A stretch of 64,000 nucleotides of DNA, taken from contig JAJPIR010000082.1 in NCBI GenBank assembly GCA_021324675.1, positions 62,001 through 126,000 on the forward strand. The letters are read 5' to 3'. Shown here in pieces: positions 18,571 to 28,938 of this stretch; positions within the stretch are counted from its first letter, which is position 1; every line of letters starts with the position of its first letter. Under the pieces are notes generated by a model. The model worked only from the letters and a program-made list of their open reading frames with translations, had not been told where the DNA came from and did not search any database. Both the position numbers and the translations under genes were made by a program. The DNA comes from Actinomycetota bacterium. Its GTDB lineage: Bacteria; Actinomycetota; Actinomycetes; Mycobacteriales; Pseudonocardiaceae.

Positions 18571-19536
18571 TTAATGGCCTCCCCGCGACTGGCGGATCTC
18601 GCGGGCAGTGCGGTCGGTGTCAAATGGCGTGGTCGTCACCGCTTGCGGCGTGCACAGCTCACCGCAGTTCAACTGCGCGAGGGCTTCTCCCGCGGTGTAT
18701 GCACGATGGGTAAGTGGGTTGGTCTGGGCCCGCAAAGCCATATAGCGATCGAACAGATCCGGGGGCAACGCTCTCATCTCGAAGTTCATCATCGCGTGGT
18801 AAGTCCCGCACAATTCAGCGCAGCGACCGACGAAGGCTCCTTCACGTTGCACCGTGGTCTGAAATACGTTGTCGGTGTCATTTTTTTCCGGGTAAGGGAA
18901 GACGTCGCGCTTAAACAAGAAATCGGGAATGTAGAACGAGTGCACCACATCCGTGGATTCGATGCGGTACTCGACTACGCGATCGGTCGGCACCACAAGC
19001 AGCGGGATAGTGGTAGACGAGCCGACGGTAGACAAAGGTTCCCCGTCATCGGTCCGTCGTACCTGGTAGGTCCCGTTTCCGCCGGGCCGATCCTGGAGGT
19101 ACTGGAATTCCCAGTTCCACTGGAAGGCGACCACCCGTACTCTCAGATCGGGATTATCAACCTTGGTGTTGACAAAATTCTGCGCAGTTACGGTGTAGTA
19201 GAACAGTACGGAGACGATCACGAAGGGGATAACGGTGTAAATGATTTCTAACGGCAAGTTGTACTGAAACTGCCGGGGCATCTCGTCGGAGCGTTTGCGG
19301 TGCCGGGCGACCGTCCACATGATGAGTCCTGCGACGACTGCCCCGACGGCCAATGCGGCCACGACCGCCCAGATCCACAGCGACCGCATCCGCTCGGCCT
19401 GCGGGGTGACCCCCTGCGGCCAACCGAACGCGAAGACCTGATATACCGAGCACCCCGTGCAAACCACGGCCGTCATCGCAACCAATGCGGCGACCTTCAG
19501 GAGCCGCACCGCACGAGAACCGACCACGCCGATCAC
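18571..19536 (-). CDS. ctaC: cytochrome c oxidase subunit II
   Basis: 321-residue CuA subunit of the aa3 oxidase. The N-terminus carries a lipoprotein signal with lipobox VVCTGC, then a second transmembrane helix (IWAVVAALAVGAVVAGLIMW), then the cupredoxin domain outside the membrane. CuA ligands include C239-A-E-L-C243-G-T-Y-H. The start GTG 19536 was chosen because GAGGAGG sits 7 bases upstream; a longer open frame of 31 codons lacks a ribosome site. Forms a reverse-strand pair with ctaF and diverges from asnB. Confidence 0.94.
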   Translation of the reverse strand: MIGVVGSRAVRLLKVAALVAMTAVVCTGCSVYQVFAFGWPQGVTPQAERMRSLWIWAVVAALAVGAVVAGLIMWTVARHRKRSDEMPRQFQYNLPLEIIYTVIPFVIVSVLFYYTVTAQNFVNTKVDNPDLRVRVVAFQWNWEFQYLQDRPGGNGTYQVRRTDDGEPLSTVGSSTTIPLLVVPTDRVVEYRIESTDVVHSFYIPDFLFKRDVFPYPEKNDTDNVFQTTVQREGAFVGRCAELCGTYHAMMNFEMRALPPDLFDRYMALRAQTNPLTHRAYTAGEALAQLNCGELCTPQAVTTTPFDTDRTAREIRQSRGGH

Positions 19537-19754
19537 GCCTGTTCCTCCTCGTTGATCCCGACGCGCTCGTTGACTCGACGCGGATAGCCAGCCCACCGCC
19601 CCCGAGCCTAACCCAGCGCTACGAGGCAAGCTCGGCCGGGGCAGGAATAGCCCGGCGTGCCTGGGGCCATACTGGGCCGCCGGAGGCTTGTTAAGCGAGA
19701 TTTGCTTAGCCGATGGCCTAGTGGCGAGGTCGGTTGCGATGGGAGGACACGCAG

Positions 19755-21683
19755 GTGTGCGGGTTGGTGGGACTACTGACCGCGCAGCAGGATGCGGCGC
19801 AGCGGGTGGCCGACGTCACCGCAGCGTTGCGCTGCCAGCGGCATCGCGGACCCGATGAAACCGGGACCTGGCACGACCGCGACGTGGTGTTCGGTTTCAA
19901 CCGGCTGTCCATCATCGACATCGAACGCTCGCATCAACCGCTGCGCTGGGGTCCGCCGGAGGCTCCTGACCGGTACACGATCCTGTTCAACGGAGAGATC
20001 TACAACTACATCGAGCTCCGCGACGAACTGCAGCACGAACCCTATGAGGTGAACTTCCTCACAGCAGGCGACACCGAGGTGGTTCTTGCGGCATACCACC
20101 ACTTCGGCCCCGCTGCTGTGCGGCGATTTCGCGGGATGTTCGCGTTCGTGATCTGGGACGCGCAATCCCGGGTTCTGTTCGGTGCCCGCGATCCATTCGG
20201 GATCAAGCCGTTGTTCAGCTGCGCCGGGCCGGGCGGGGTGGCCTTCGCCAGCGAGAAGAAGAGCCTGTTGGAGATGGGCCCTTCGCTGGGCGTATCAATG
20301 GATGTCGACCGGCGTGCACTTCAGCACTACCTGACCTTGCAGTACGTGCCTGAACCGGCGTCGTTGCACACCGGAATCAACCGTATCGAGTCGGGCACGT
20401 CGTTTACCCTCTCCCCCGGCGGCCAGCTGACTACCCAGCGGTATTTTTATCCCGATTTCCGGCCCCGTCGTATCCGCTCCGAGGCCGAGTCGCAGGCGCT
20501 GTACGACGAGATCGCCGCGGCGATGCGTGACTCGGTGGCCAAGCACATGCGAGCCGACGTCACCGTCGGCGCCTTCCTGTCCGGTGGGATCGACTCCACG
20601 GCCATCGCCGCCCTGGCCCGCGAACACAATCCGGACCTGATCACCTTCACAACTGGCTTCGAACGGGAGGGTTATTCCGAGGTCGATGTGGCGGCAGAGT
20701 CGGCCGCCGCCATCGGCGTCCGGCACGTCATCCGTACCGTCTCGGCCAGCGAGCTGGCCGACGCGCTGCCACTGATCGTCTGGTATCTCGACGACCCGGT
20801 GGCCGACCCCGCGCTGGTGCCGCTGTGGTTCATTGCCCGGGAAGCCAGGGAACATGTCAAGGTGGTGCTATCCGGGGAGGGTGCTGATGAACTCTTCGGC
20901 GGCTACACCATCTATCGGGAACCGCTGTCGCTGGCGGCATTCGAAAAGGTACCCGGTGGCCTGCGCCGCACCCTGGGGCGAATTTCCAGCCGGATTCCGG
21001 AGGGTATCCGCGGTAAGGACCTGCTACGTCGCGGTGCGCTGACGCTAGAGCAACGTTACTACGGTAACGCGCGGATTTTCCGGGACGAACAGCTCCGGGA
21101 AGTGATGCGCGGGTACAACCCGAACGTGTCCCACGCCGACGTCACGGCGGCACCGTATGCAGCCTCGACCGGTTGGGATCCGGTGGCACGCATGCAACAC
21201 GTCGACCTATTTACCTGGTTACGCGGCGACATCCTGGTGAAGGCCGACAAGATGACCATGGCGAATTCGCTTGAGCTGCGAGTGCCTTTCCTTGATCCAG
21301 GGGTGTTCCAGGTGGCATCGACCATCCCGCTGCACGAGAAGATCACTCGGGAGACGACGAAGCATGCCCTGCGCCAAGCCCTGCGCGATATTGTGCCCGC
21401 GCACGTGCTGAACCGACCCAAGTTGGGCTTTCCCGTGCCGATCCGGCACTGGCTGCGTAAGGACCTGCACGACTGGGCCCGCGGCATTGTCGATGGCTCG
21501 GGCACCGGGGAGTTTCTCGACTTGGCCGCCGTGCACCGGATGCTCGATGAACACCGCGCAGGTCCACGGGACTACAGCAGGCGGATTTGGGCCTTGGTGG
21601 TGTTCATGCTGTGGCACGGCATTTTCATCGAACAGCGGATCGTGCCCGCCGTGCCCGAACCACGCTATCCGGTACAGGTCTAA
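19755..21683 (+). CDS. asnB: asparagine synthase (glutamine-hydrolysing)
   Basis: 642-residue two-domain enzyme. The start must be GTG 19755, since the next codon is the catalytic cysteine (VCGLVGLL) that becomes residue 1 of the glutaminase domain after removal of Met; GGGAGGA lies 8 bases upstream. The synthetase domain has the PPi loop SGGIDST (residues 276-282) and SGEGADELFGGY. It makes asparagine from aspartate, ATP and glutamine ammonia. In actinobacteria this homolog (M. tuberculosis Rv2201) lies beside ctaC and is linked to amidation of cell-wall peptides in corynebacteria (LtsA), a possible second role. Confidence 0.93.
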   Translation: MCGLVGLLTAQQDAAQRVADVTAALRCQRHRGPDETGTWHDRDVVFGFNRLSIIDIERSHQPLRWGPPEAPDRYTILFNGEIYNYIELRDELQHEPYEVNFLTAGDTEVVLAAYHHFGPAAVRRFRGMFAFVIWDAQSRVLFGARDPFGIKPLFSCAGPGGVAFASEKKSLLEMGPSLGVSMDVDRRALQHYLTLQYVPEPASLHTGINRIESGTSFTLSPGGQLTTQRYFYPDFRPRRIRSEAESQALYDEIAAAMRDSVAKHMRADVTVGAFLSGGIDSTAIAALAREHNPDLITFTTGFEREGYSEVDVAAESAAAIGVRHVIRTVSASELADALPLIVWYLDDPVADPALVPLWFIAREAREHVKVVLSGEGADELFGGYTIYREPLSLAAFEKVPGGLRRTLGRISSRIPEGIRGKDLLRRGALTLEQRYYGNARIFRDEQLREVMRGYNPNVSHADVTAAPYAASTGWDPVARMQHVDLFTWLRGDILVKADKMTMANSLELRVPFLDPGVFQVASTIPLHEKITRETTKHALRQALRDIVPAHVLNRPKLGFPVPIRHWLRKDLHDWARGIVDGSGTGEFLDLAAVHRMLDEHRAGPRDYSRRIWALVVFMLWHGIFIEQRIVPAVPEPRYPVQV

Positions 21684-21773
21684 CCGCCGGGCACCTGCTA
21701 GCGACACACTACGCATCGGCGCCCGACACGCCGGATTACCTGGGCGGGCAGCCCGAGCAGACCCTGGGGTTTT

Positions 21774-22136
21774 CTAGTTGAACGAATCGCCGCAGGCGCA
21801 CGAGCCCCCAGCGTTGGGGTTGTCGATGGTGAAGCCCTGCTTCTCGATGGTGTCGACGAAGTCGATAACGGCGCCCTGCAGGTACGGCGCACTCATCCGG
21901 TCGACCACCACACCGAGGCCGTTGAAGTCGCGCTTGGCATCGCCATCAAGCGTGCGTTCATCGAAAAACAGCTGGTAACGCAGCCCAGCACAACCCCCTG
22001 GTTGCACGGCGATACGCAGGTTCATGTCGTTGCGGCCTTCTTGGTCGAGCAACGCTTTGGCCTTGGCGGCGGCGGCGTCGGTCAGCTCGACACCGTGCGT
22101 AGGCACCTGAGTGCTGGCGGCGTTCTCGACGGTCAT
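21774..22136 (-). CDS. Fe-S cluster carrier, HesB/IscA/ErpA family
   Basis: 120-residue A-type iron-sulfur carrier matching M. tuberculosis Rv2204c. It has the family blocks LTDAAAAKAKALLDQEG, RIAVQPGGCAGLRYQLFFDE and the C-terminal SCACGDSF, providing the three conserved cysteines. The start is ATG 22136 with GGGGAGA upstream; the frame continues 10 codons further but without a better ribosome site. It passes Fe-S clusters to apoproteins; the nearby Rieske protein and lipoyl synthase are plausible clients. Confidence 0.93.
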   Translation of the reverse strand: MTVENAASTQVPTHGVELTDAAAAKAKALLDQEGRNDMNLRIAVQPGGCAGLRYQLFFDERTLDGDAKRDFNGLGVVVDRMSAPYLQGAVIDFVDTIEKQGFTIDNPNAGGSCACGDSFN

Positions 22137-22272
22137 GGTTCTCCCCTGAATATCTGTGCTAGGCACGGACGCCGGTGCCCACTCTACGCGAACGCCCGCA
22201 GTCGACGGATGATTCCGTAGTATCCGATGGTGGCATATTGACCTGCGGCCTTAGGCGCGCGCCCATTACCTC

Positions 22273-22278
22273 TAGGCT
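22273..22278 (+). promoter_or_regulatory. candidate -10 element, leaderless DUF3043 gene
   Basis: TAGGCT, 7 bases before the GTG at 22286. Confidence 0.5.
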
Positions 22279-22285
22279 GGGCACT

Positions 22286-22903
22286 GTGAGGTTCCTGCGC
22301 GGCAACACCAACTCCGGCACCCCCGATGCTGGTCCGGAGCCTGCCGTGGAGACGAGTCCACCGACCCGCACCACCGGCAAGGGCAAGCCGACCCCGAGCC
22401 GCCGCGAAGCAGAGGGCCGCAAGCGCGGTCCCGCTCCACCGCCTCCGCGCACGCAGCGCGAAGCCCTGGCCCGGATGCGGGGCTCGAAAGAAGAGCGCCG
22501 CAATGCCGCCGCCCAGCGCCGCGAACGCATGCTCGCCGGGGACGAGAAGTACCTGTTGCCACGCGACCGAGGTCCGGTCAAGGCCTACGTCCGGGATCTT
22601 GTGGACTCGCGACGCCACCTTGCCGGTGCTTTCATGCCGCTGGCTCTGCTGGTGATCGTGATGATGCTGATGCCGCCGATCGTGCAGTCATACGGCTCGC
22701 TGGTGTCCATGCTGATGCTGGTGGCGATCATCATCGAAGGCGTGCTGCTGGGCCGGATCGTCACCCGACGGGTCCGCGAGCGGTTTCCCAAAGCATCGGA
22801 ATCCGGGACAAGCCTGGCGTTTTATGCCATGACCAGGGCTACCCAACTACGCCGGATGCGGGTTCCCAAGCCGCGCGTCAATCCCGGTGACCCCGTCCCG
22901 TAA
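22286..22903 (+). CDS. DUF3043 membrane protein
   Basis: 205-residue protein matching M. tuberculosis Rv2206. A basic, Pro/Arg-rich N-terminal half with a charged stretch (ARMRGSKEERRNAAAQRRE) is followed by LLPRDRGPVKAYVRDLVDSRR and two transmembrane segments near residues 118-140 and 145-160. The start GTG 22286 (VRFLRG) is preceded by TAGGCT at leaderless spacing; the frame is open 37 codons upstream but that part reads through the intergenic region. The family is restricted to actinobacteria and its role is unknown. Confidence 0.9.
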   Translation: MRFLRGNTNSGTPDAGPEPAVETSPPTRTTGKGKPTPSRREAEGRKRGPAPPPPRTQREALARMRGSKEERRNAAAQRRERMLAGDEKYLLPRDRGPVKAYVRDLVDSRRHLAGAFMPLALLVIVMMLMPPIVQSYGSLVSMLMLVAIIIEGVLLGRIVTRRVRERFPKASESGTSLAFYAMTRATQLRRMRVPKPRVNPGDPVP

Positions 22904-22976
22904 CAGCGTCTGACCACGCTTCCCAGCCGTCGAGCGGTATTGCATGCTGCCCTAAGCTCCTCGGGCAATCCGACGG

Positions 22977-22982
22977 TAGCGT
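22977..22982 (+). promoter_or_regulatory. candidate -10 element, leaderless cobU
   Basis: TAGCGT, 7 bases before the ATG at 22990. Confidence 0.4.
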
Positions 22983-22989
22983 CTGGCTG

Positions 22990-23511
22990 ATGCAGACGCT
23001 GGTGCTTGGCGGCGCACGCTCAGGCAAGTCGGCGTACGCGGAGGGCTTACTACAGGAGCCCGTGGTGTGTTACCTGGCAACCGCTCGCCGCAGGCCCGGC
23101 GACGCTGAGTGGGATGCCCGGATCGCCGCGCATGCAGCCCGCCGACCCTCGGGTTGGCGCACTGTCGAGCCTGCCGACCTAGCTAGCGCGCTACGCAACG
23201 CCGGTGCGGTGCCGGTGCTGATCGATGACATCGCAACCTGGCTGGCCGGAGAGCTGGACGACGCCGGCGCGTGGAACGATCAAGCGGCAATTTCCATTTG
23301 CCGCGCTCGCTGCGGTGAGCTGGTGTCGGCGGTGGCGGCCTGCCAGGCGCGGTTGGTGATAGTCAGCGCCGAAGTGGGGCTCGGTGTGGTCCCAGCCACC
23401 CACGCGGGGCGACTGTTCCGTGACGAGCTGGGTGCGCTCAACGCGCAGCTCGCCGCCGTCTGCCAGGAGGTCGTGCTGGTAGTGGCGGGCCTACCCCTCA
23501 CGTTGCGTTGA
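22990..23511 (+). CDS. cobU: adenosylcobinamide kinase / adenosylcobinamide-phosphate guanylyltransferase
   Basis: 173-residue bifunctional enzyme that phosphorylates adenosylcobinamide and then attaches GMP. The P-loop GGARSGKS lies at residues 7-14, followed by [21 protein letters not shown]. The guanylylation site is normally a histidine after the P-loop; IAAHAARRP supplies candidates. [14 protein letters not shown] and [21 protein letters not shown] are conserved CobU blocks. It is the first gene of a three-gene cobalamin tail-assembly group with cobT and cobS. No cobalamin riboswitch is visible in the short upstream region. Confidence 0.92.
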   Translation: MQTLVLGGARSGKSAYAEGLLQEPVVCYLATARRRPGDAEWDARIAAHAARRPSGWRTVEPADLASALRNAGAVPVLIDDIATWLAGELDDAGAWNDQAAISICRARCGELVSAVAACQARLVIVSAEVGLGVVPATHAGRLFRDELGALNAQLAAVCQEVVLVVAGLPLTLR

Positions 23512-23606
23512 CGCTCCCCTCCATCAGCACCCTGCACAGCCACACTGGCCACGGGAAGGGACGAAGATGGGCCACGCGAGCGGATACCGAGCACCAGGAG
23601 AGCCGC

Positions 23607-24680
23607 GTGAAGTTCCCGACGATCATGCCACCCGACCAGCAAGCCCACCGCCAAGCCGTGGCCCGTCATGAGCAACTGACCAAACCCGCCGGTTCGCTGG
23701 GTCGGCTTGAGGAACTGGGAGTGTGGGCGACCGCGTGTCAGGGGGTGTGCCCCCCGCATGCGTTCGTCCGGCCGCAAGTCGTGGTCTTCGCCGCGGACCA
23801 CGGCGTTGCCGCACACGGCGTGTCCGCTTATCCGAGCGAGGTCACCCAGCAGATGGTGGCCAACTTCCTCAGCGGAGGGGCGGCGGTGAACGTGCTGGCA
23901 ACGGCGAGCGGGGCCACCGTGCGGGTGGTCGACGTGGCCGTGGACTGCGATCCCGCTGTGGCTGCCACGCCCCCACTGGTCACGAGGCACAAGGTCCGCC
24001 GAGGCGGTGGTGCTATTCACCTGGAGGATGCGCTGACCGACGTCGAAGTCATCCAGGCGCTGGATGCCGGAGTGATGGTTGCCGACGAGGAGATCGATCG
24101 GGGCGCCGACCTGCTGATCGCAGGCGACATGGGGATTGGCAACACCACGCCCGCCGCTGTGCTGGTGGCTGCACTCACCCGAGCAGAGCCAGTGGCAGTG
24201 GTAGGCCGGGGCACTGGCATCGACGATGCCGGCTGGATGCGCAAGGCTGCTGCGATCCGAGATGCGTTGCGTCGAGCCCGCCCGGTGGTGAGTGATCCCG
24301 TGGCGCTGCTGCGGACCGTAGGCGGTGCCGATATTGCTGCGATGGCTGCCTTTCTTGCCCAGGCCGCGGCCCGGCGCACCCCGGTGATCCTCGACGGAGT
24401 GGTCGTCGGAGCAGCGGCGATGCTCGCTGAGGACATGGCGCCCGGAGCGCGGCAATGGTGGGTGGCCGGGCATCGCTCCGTCGAACCGGCGCACACGCTG
24501 GCCCTGCAACATCTGGAGCTCGAACCCATCCTCGAACTGGGTATGCGGCTGGGTGAGGGCTCCGGGGCACTTGCCGCGCTACCGCTGGTGCAGATGGCGG
24601 TCCGCATTCTGGCCGAGATGGCCACCTTCGCCGACGCCGGCGTGTCCGGGCCGGTAGGTGCTCCACAGCCGGCAACGTGA
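23607..24680 (+). CDS. cobT: nicotinate-nucleotide-dimethylbenzimidazole phosphoribosyltransferase
   Basis: 357-residue CobT, which makes alpha-ribazole phosphate, the lower ligand of cobalamin. Motifs are [15 protein letters not shown] near residue 25, [30 protein letters not shown] and the catalytic Glu region near [11 protein letters not shown]. The start is GTG 23607 with AGGAG 6 bases upstream; the frame is open a further 33 codons to the end of cobU, but that part is not conserved. The stop overlaps the cobS GTG start by 4 bases, so they are translationally coupled. Confidence 0.93.
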   Translation: MKFPTIMPPDQQAHRQAVARHEQLTKPAGSLGRLEELGVWATACQGVCPPHAFVRPQVVVFAADHGVAAHGVSAYPSEVTQQMVANFLSGGAAVNVLATASGATVRVVDVAVDCDPAVAATPPLVTRHKVRRGGGAIHLEDALTDVEVIQALDAGVMVADEEIDRGADLLIAGDMGIGNTTPAAVLVAALTRAEPVAVVGRGTGIDDAGWMRKAAAIRDALRRARPVVSDPVALLRTVGGADIAAMAAFLAQAAARRTPVILDGVVVGAAAMLAEDMAPGARQWWVAGHRSVEPAHTLALQHLELEPILELGMRLGEGSGALAALPLVQMAVRILAEMATFADAGVSGPVGAPQPAT

Positions 24681-25435
24681 GCCGGCGACCGCGGGGCTTG
24701 CGGCTGGCGTTGTCCTGGCTAACGGTCTTCCCGGTGGGAACGCCGGCCGACGTGGATTTCGGGGCCGCCCGCCGGGCGCTGTACTGGGCGCCCGTGGTCG
24801 GTGCCGCGTTGGGTGTGCTGGCTGCCGGACTGCTGGCCGCCCTTCATTCGCTGGGTGCGCCACCGCTGCTAGCCGGACTGGTCGTGGTGGCGTCGCTGGC
24901 TGGATGTACGCGCGCGATGCATTTAGACGGGCTAGCCGACACTGCCGACGGGCTAGGCTGCTACGGAGGCACCCAGCGGGCGTTGGAGGTGATGCGGGAG
25001 GGCTCGTGCGGCCCGTTCGCCGTGGTCGCCCTGGTGTTGGTACTGGCTACGCAGGCCGCGGCACTGGGAACGCTCGCGCAGGCTGGCCGGCTGATCCCGG
25101 TGGTACTGGCCCTGATCGCGGGGCGGGCCGCCTTCGGATGGTGCGCCCGCCGGGGGGTGCCAGCGGCCCGGCCAGCAGGCTTGGGGGCGTTGGTAGCCGG
25201 TAGCCAGCCCCTCGCGGTACCCGTGGCCTGGTTTGCCATCCTGCTGGCCGGTGGCCTGCTGGCAGTGCCCGGCCGCGCCTGGCAAGGCACGTTGGCGGTC
25301 GCCGTCGCTGCGCTCGTCGTGGTGACACTGTCCGCGCATACCCGCCGCCGCTTGGGCGGCGTCACCGGCGATGTCCTTGGCGCCACCAGCGAACTGACCA
25401 CCACGATCATCCTCACCATCTGCGCCTTGGCCTAA
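24677..25435 (+). CDS. cobS: adenosylcobinamide-GDP ribazoletransferase (cobalamin synthase)
   Basis: 252-residue polytopic membrane enzyme that joins adenosylcobinamide-GDP and alpha-ribazole, the last step of cobalamin assembly. The N-terminal [12 protein letters not shown] and the Mg-binding block [14 protein letters not shown] are diagnostic. Several Ala/Leu/Val transmembrane helices follow, and [18 protein letters not shown] near the C-terminus is the second conserved motif. GTG start overlaps the cobT stop. Together with cobU and cobT this supports salvage of cobinamide or completion of a pathway encoded elsewhere. Confidence 0.93.
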   Translation: MSRRPRGLRLALSWLTVFPVGTPADVDFGAARRALYWAPVVGAALGVLAAGLLAALHSLGAPPLLAGLVVVASLAGCTRAMHLDGLADTADGLGCYGGTQRALEVMREGSCGPFAVVALVLVLATQAAALGTLAQAGRLIPVVLALIAGRAAFGWCARRGVPAARPAGLGALVAGSQPLAVPVAWFAILLAGGLLAVPGRAWQGTLAVAVAALVVVTLSAHTRRRLGGVTGDVLGATSELTTTIILTICALA

Positions 25436-25529
25436 CCCGATGCCCGTCGCCTAGTCCGAAGCGACATAGGGGTCGAGCGTCGCCCAAGCGCCAATAGGCC
25501 TCCCCCGTCGGCAGCAGGGTGATCACTGA

Positions 25530-26642
25530 TCAGGTGACTGGGACCATCCAGTGGTGGGGGTCGGGGGCGGCGCCGCGCTGGATGGCGGTGAGGGAAGCCC
25601 GGAGCTGGGTGGTGATCGGGCCGGGAGCACCATCACCGATCATGAACTCGCCACCGGCGTAGGCGACCCGGCCGACAGGAGTGATCACCGCAGCGGTACC
25701 ACAACCGAAGACCTCCGTGATGTCGCCAGTCTGAACACCCTTTTCCCATTCTTCGGTAGAGATTCGCCGTTCTTCGACGGCCAGCCCGTGGTCCTGAGCC
25801 AAGATGAGCAAGGAATCGCGGGTGATGCCAGGAAGCAAGGCACCAGTGAGTTCCGGAGTCACCAGCCGGGCCCGCGGCCCTTCACCAAAGACGAAGCACA
25901 AATTGTTGGTGCCCATCTCCTCCACCCAGCGGCGCTCGACCGCATCGAGCCACACCACCTGGTCGCAACCGTGATCGAGGGCCTGCTGCTGGACCACCAG
26001 TGAGGCAGCGTAGTTCCCAGCGAACTTGACTGCTCCAGTGCCACCGGGCGCGGCCCGGACGTACTCGGTGCACAACCACACACTGACCGGCTCCAGCCCG
26101 TTGCGGAAATACGGCCCAGCCGGTGAAGCGATGAGTAGGTAACGGTAGGTAGCTGAGGGCCGCATGCCCAGGCCCACCTCGGTGGCAAACAGCATGGGTC
26201 GCAGGTACAGCGACTCTTCCCCGCCAGCAGCGGGAACCCAGTCGACATCGGCTTGCACCAGCTCACACAGCGATCCGAGGAAAAGCTCGTCAGGCAGTTC
26301 CGGCATTGCTACCCGCCGAGCCGAGGAGCGCAGCCGGGCGGCGTTGGCCAGCGGCCGGAAACAGGACACGGTGCCGTCAGGCTGGCGGTAAGCCTTGAGA
26401 CCCTCGAAAATGGCCTGCCCGTAGTGCAGCACCATGGTGGCTGGATCGATGGTCAGAGCCCGATACGGGCCAACGTGAGCGTCATGCCAACCGCGGCCCG
26501 CAGTCCAGCAGATGTCCACCATGTGGTCGGTGAAGTACCGGCCGAAACCGGGTGCGGCCAGAATCTCCGCCCGCCGTTGCGGTGGCATCGGCGAAGGGTG
26601 TGGCAGTCGGACGAAGGCTGGCGTGGCGCTCATGAGCAGCAC
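25530..26642 (-). CDS. ilvE: branched-chain amino acid aminotransferase
   Basis: 370-residue fold-type IV PLP enzyme (M. tuberculosis IlvE has 368) that makes leucine, isoleucine and valine from their keto acids. Motifs are the PLP-lysine region [38 protein letters not shown] and [22 protein letters not shown] 26642 has GAGAGG about 5 bases upstream and is preferred; an ATG three codons later is the alternative. It is divergent from galT, with only about 54 bases between them. Confidence 0.93.
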   Translation of the reverse strand: MLLMSATPAFVRLPHPSPMPPQRRAEILAAPGFGRYFTDHMVDICWTAGRGWHDAHVGPYRALTIDPATMVLHYGQAIFEGLKAYRQPDGTVSCFRPLANAARLRSSARRVAMPELPDELFLGSLCELVQADVDWVPAAGGEESLYLRPMLFATEVGLGMRPSATYRYLLIASPAGPYFRNGLEPVSVWLCTEYVRAAPGGTGAVKFAGNYAASLVVQQQALDHGCDQVVWLDAVERRWVEEMGTNNLCFVFGEGPRARLVTPELTGALLPGITRDSLLILAQDHGLAVEERRISTEEWEKGVQTGDITEVFGCGTAAVITPVGRVAYAGGEFMIGDGAPGPITTQLRASLTAIQRGAAPDPHHWMVPVT

Positions 26643-26696
26643 GGTATCCTCTCGGATGCCGAAATGGTAGGACGTCCCACTATTTGATTGTGCGCC

Positions 26697-27842
26697 ATGC
26701 TGACTCGCGTGACCGAGCTGCGCACCTTGATCAGGACCACCCGTACTCGCCTGGCTGATGGTCGCGCGTTGGCGTACTACGACGACCGTGAACCGTACGT
26801 ATCAGGCATGGCAACCCGGGCCCTCCATGACTCCCGGGACCTACCTGCTGGTCAGGCTCAACCCACCATGCGCCGCGATGTGCTCACTGGAGAATGGGTC
26901 ATTTTTGCTCCGCACCGTATGGACCGCACACACCTTCCTACGGCGGCACAATGCCCGCTGTGCCCGAGCCGGCCTGGGGCATTGACCGAGATTCCCGCCG
27001 ATGACTACGACGTGGTGGTATTCGACAACCAGTATCCCAGCATGATCGCAACCGCGGGTCCGGTGCCGGCGTGGCTCGATGGGGATCCGCTATGGCCGCA
27101 ATGCCCCGCGGTCGGCCGCTGCGAGGTGATCTGCTTTACCAGTGCGCACAACACCTCCTTCGCCGAACTGACCCCGCATCGGGTAGCGACGGTGATCGAG
27201 GCCTGGGTTGACCGTACCCGTGCCTTATCTGCCATGACGCAGGTGAGGCAGGTTTTCTGCTTTGAAAATCGCGGTGCCGAAATCGGGGTGACGCTGCATC
27301 ATCCGCACGGCCAGATCTACGCGTACCCGTTTGTGCCACCGCGCACCGAACGGCTGGTGGCCCAGGCGGCGGCGCACCGCGACCGCACGGGGCGCGATCT
27401 GTTCGCGGACATGCTTACCGCCGAATTGAGAGCCGGCCTGCGGGTGGTATATCAAGGCACATCCTGGACGGCGTACGTGCCCGCCGCCGCACGATGGCCG
27501 GTGGAGCTGCACCTGCTGCCGCACCGCGCCGTGCCCGATCTCGCCAGCCTGGACAGCGCGGAACGCTCCGAGCTCGCCACACTTTATCCAGCGATGCTGC
27601 AACGGTTGGACAAGTTTTTCGCCGACCAGGGCGACCCCGGGCCGGTGCCCTACGTCGCAGGCTGGCACCAGGCTCCGATCGGCCCCGGACGGGACCTGGT
27701 CCGGCTACACCTTCAACTGTTCTCCGTGCGCCGCGCCGCAGGAAAGCTCAAGTACCTCGCCGGGTCGGAGTCCGGGGTCGGGGTCTGGCTCAACGACACC
27801 ACCCCCGAGCGGATCGCGCGGCGGCTGCGGTCCCTGACGTGA
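26697..27842 (+). CDS. galT: galactose-1-phosphate uridylyltransferase
   Basis: Leloir-pathway enzyme of about 381 residues. The active-site motif [15 protein letters not shown] contains the uridylylated histidine (HPH), and zinc-site cysteines are in [27 protein letters not shown] and [14 protein letters not shown] are family blocks. The start is uncertain: ATG 26697 was taken, with GTG 26709 as a shorter option; neither has a clear ribosome site. The stop overlaps the galK start (GTGA), so the pair is translationally coupled. Confidence 0.92.
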   Translation: MLTRVTELRTLIRTTRTRLADGRALAYYDDREPYVSGMATRALHDSRDLPAGQAQPTMRRDVLTGEWVIFAPHRMDRTHLPTAAQCPLCPSRPGALTEIPADDYDVVVFDNQYPSMIATAGPVPAWLDGDPLWPQCPAVGRCEVICFTSAHNTSFAELTPHRVATVIEAWVDRTRALSAMTQVRQVFCFENRGAEIGVTLHHPHGQIYAYPFVPPRTERLVAQAAAHRDRTGRDLFADMLTAELRAGLRVVYQGTSWTAYVPAAARWPVELHLLPHRAVPDLASLDSAERSELATLYPAMLQRLDKFFADQGDPGPVPYVAGWHQAPIGPGRDLVRLHLQLFSVRRAAGKLKYLAGSESGVGVWLNDTTPERIARRLRSLT

Positions 27843-28927
27843 ACAGCTCGCTTCGCGCCGCCTTCCGCGCCGCGTTCCACCGCGACCCGCACGGTGTGTG
27901 GGCGTCCCCGGGTCGAGTGAACTTGATCGGCGAGCATGTGGACTACGCGGGCGGGCTGTGTTTGCCGCTAGCACTGCCGCATTGCACCGTGGTGGCTGCA
28001 GCGTCCCGGGACGACGGCAAGCTACGGCTCCGTTCATGGCATCGCGATGCGCAGCCGTGGGACGGCGCTATTGACACGGTCGGTCCCGGCCATCCGCCCG
28101 GCTGGGCCGCCTACCCAGCCGGCGTGATGTGGGCACTCGGCGCTCCCGCCGGGGGGCTGGACCTGCTCGTCGGGGAGTCGGTGCCACCGGGGGCCGGGCT
28201 GGCCTCCTCTGCCGCCCTGGAATGCGCGGTCTCGCTGGCCGTGGATGCCCTCTGCGGGCTTGGGCTGGCCGCGACTACCGCCGGGCGCGCGCAGCTTGCC
28301 GCGGCGTGCCGCCGCGCCGAGAACGAAGTCGTCGGAGCGCCAACTGGAGGGATGGATCAGCTTGCTTCGCTGTGCTGCATCCCAGAGCATGCCCTGCTAC
28401 TCGATTGCCGGGACCACACGATGAGGCATTTGCCGCTGAATCTCCGCGCAGCTGGTCTCAACCTGCTCGTCGCCGACACCGGAGCACCACACCGGATCGT
28501 CGATGGCGAGTACGCCGAGCGCCGCCGCAGCGCCGAGCTGGCCGCTGCCGCGCTGGGGGTCCCTAACCTCCGGGAGGCGGCATCGCACCGGATCGCTGAG
28601 CTCACCGATCCGGTGCTGCGCCGGCGCGCACGGCATGTGGTGAGCGAGATCACCCGGGTGCAGGCGGTCGTCGCCCTGCTGGAGGCTGGCCGGATCGGCG
28701 ACATCGGGCCGTTGTTGAACGCCTCGCACGCCTCGTTGCGCGATGACCTGGAAGTTTCCAGTCCGGAGCTGGACGACGTGGTCGATGCTGCCTGCGCCGC
28801 AGGGGCGTTGGGCGCTCGGATGACCGGCGGCGGATTCGGTGGCTCGGCTCTTATCCTGGTCGAGCAGCGCGCCACCCCCACGGTTGCGCGCGCCGTCGGT
28901 GCGCACAGATGCTTCACGGTGCTATAG
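27839..28927 (+). CDS. galK: galactokinase
   Basis: 362-residue GHMP kinase that phosphorylates galactose at C1. The galactokinase signature GRVNLIGEHVDYAGG is at the N-terminus, the ATP loop PPGAGLASSAALECA in the middle, and MTGGGFGGSALILVE at the C-terminus. The start is GTG 27839, overlapping the galT stop; the frame is open upstream through galT but only as a shadow. The epimerase GalE of this pathway is not in the window. Confidence 0.92.
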   Translation: MNSSLRAAFRAAFHRDPHGVWASPGRVNLIGEHVDYAGGLCLPLALPHCTVVAAASRDDGKLRLRSWHRDAQPWDGAIDTVGPGHPPGWAAYPAGVMWALGAPAGGLDLLVGESVPPGAGLASSAALECAVSLAVDALCGLGLAATTAGRAQLAAACRRAENEVVGAPTGGMDQLASLCCIPEHALLLDCRDHTMRHLPLNLRAAGLNLLVADTGAPHRIVDGEYAERRRSAELAAAALGVPNLREAASHRIAELTDPVLRRRARHVVSEITRVQAVVALLEAGRIGDIGPLLNASHASLRDDLEVSSPELDDVVDAACAAGALGARMTGGGFGGSALILVEQRATPTVARAVGAHRCFTVL

Positions 28928-28938
28928 CGCCGAATCGC

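Noticed and set aside
22904-22989. Cobalamin riboswitch before cobU
   Set aside because: Only 86 bases are available and no B12-box sequence is visible.
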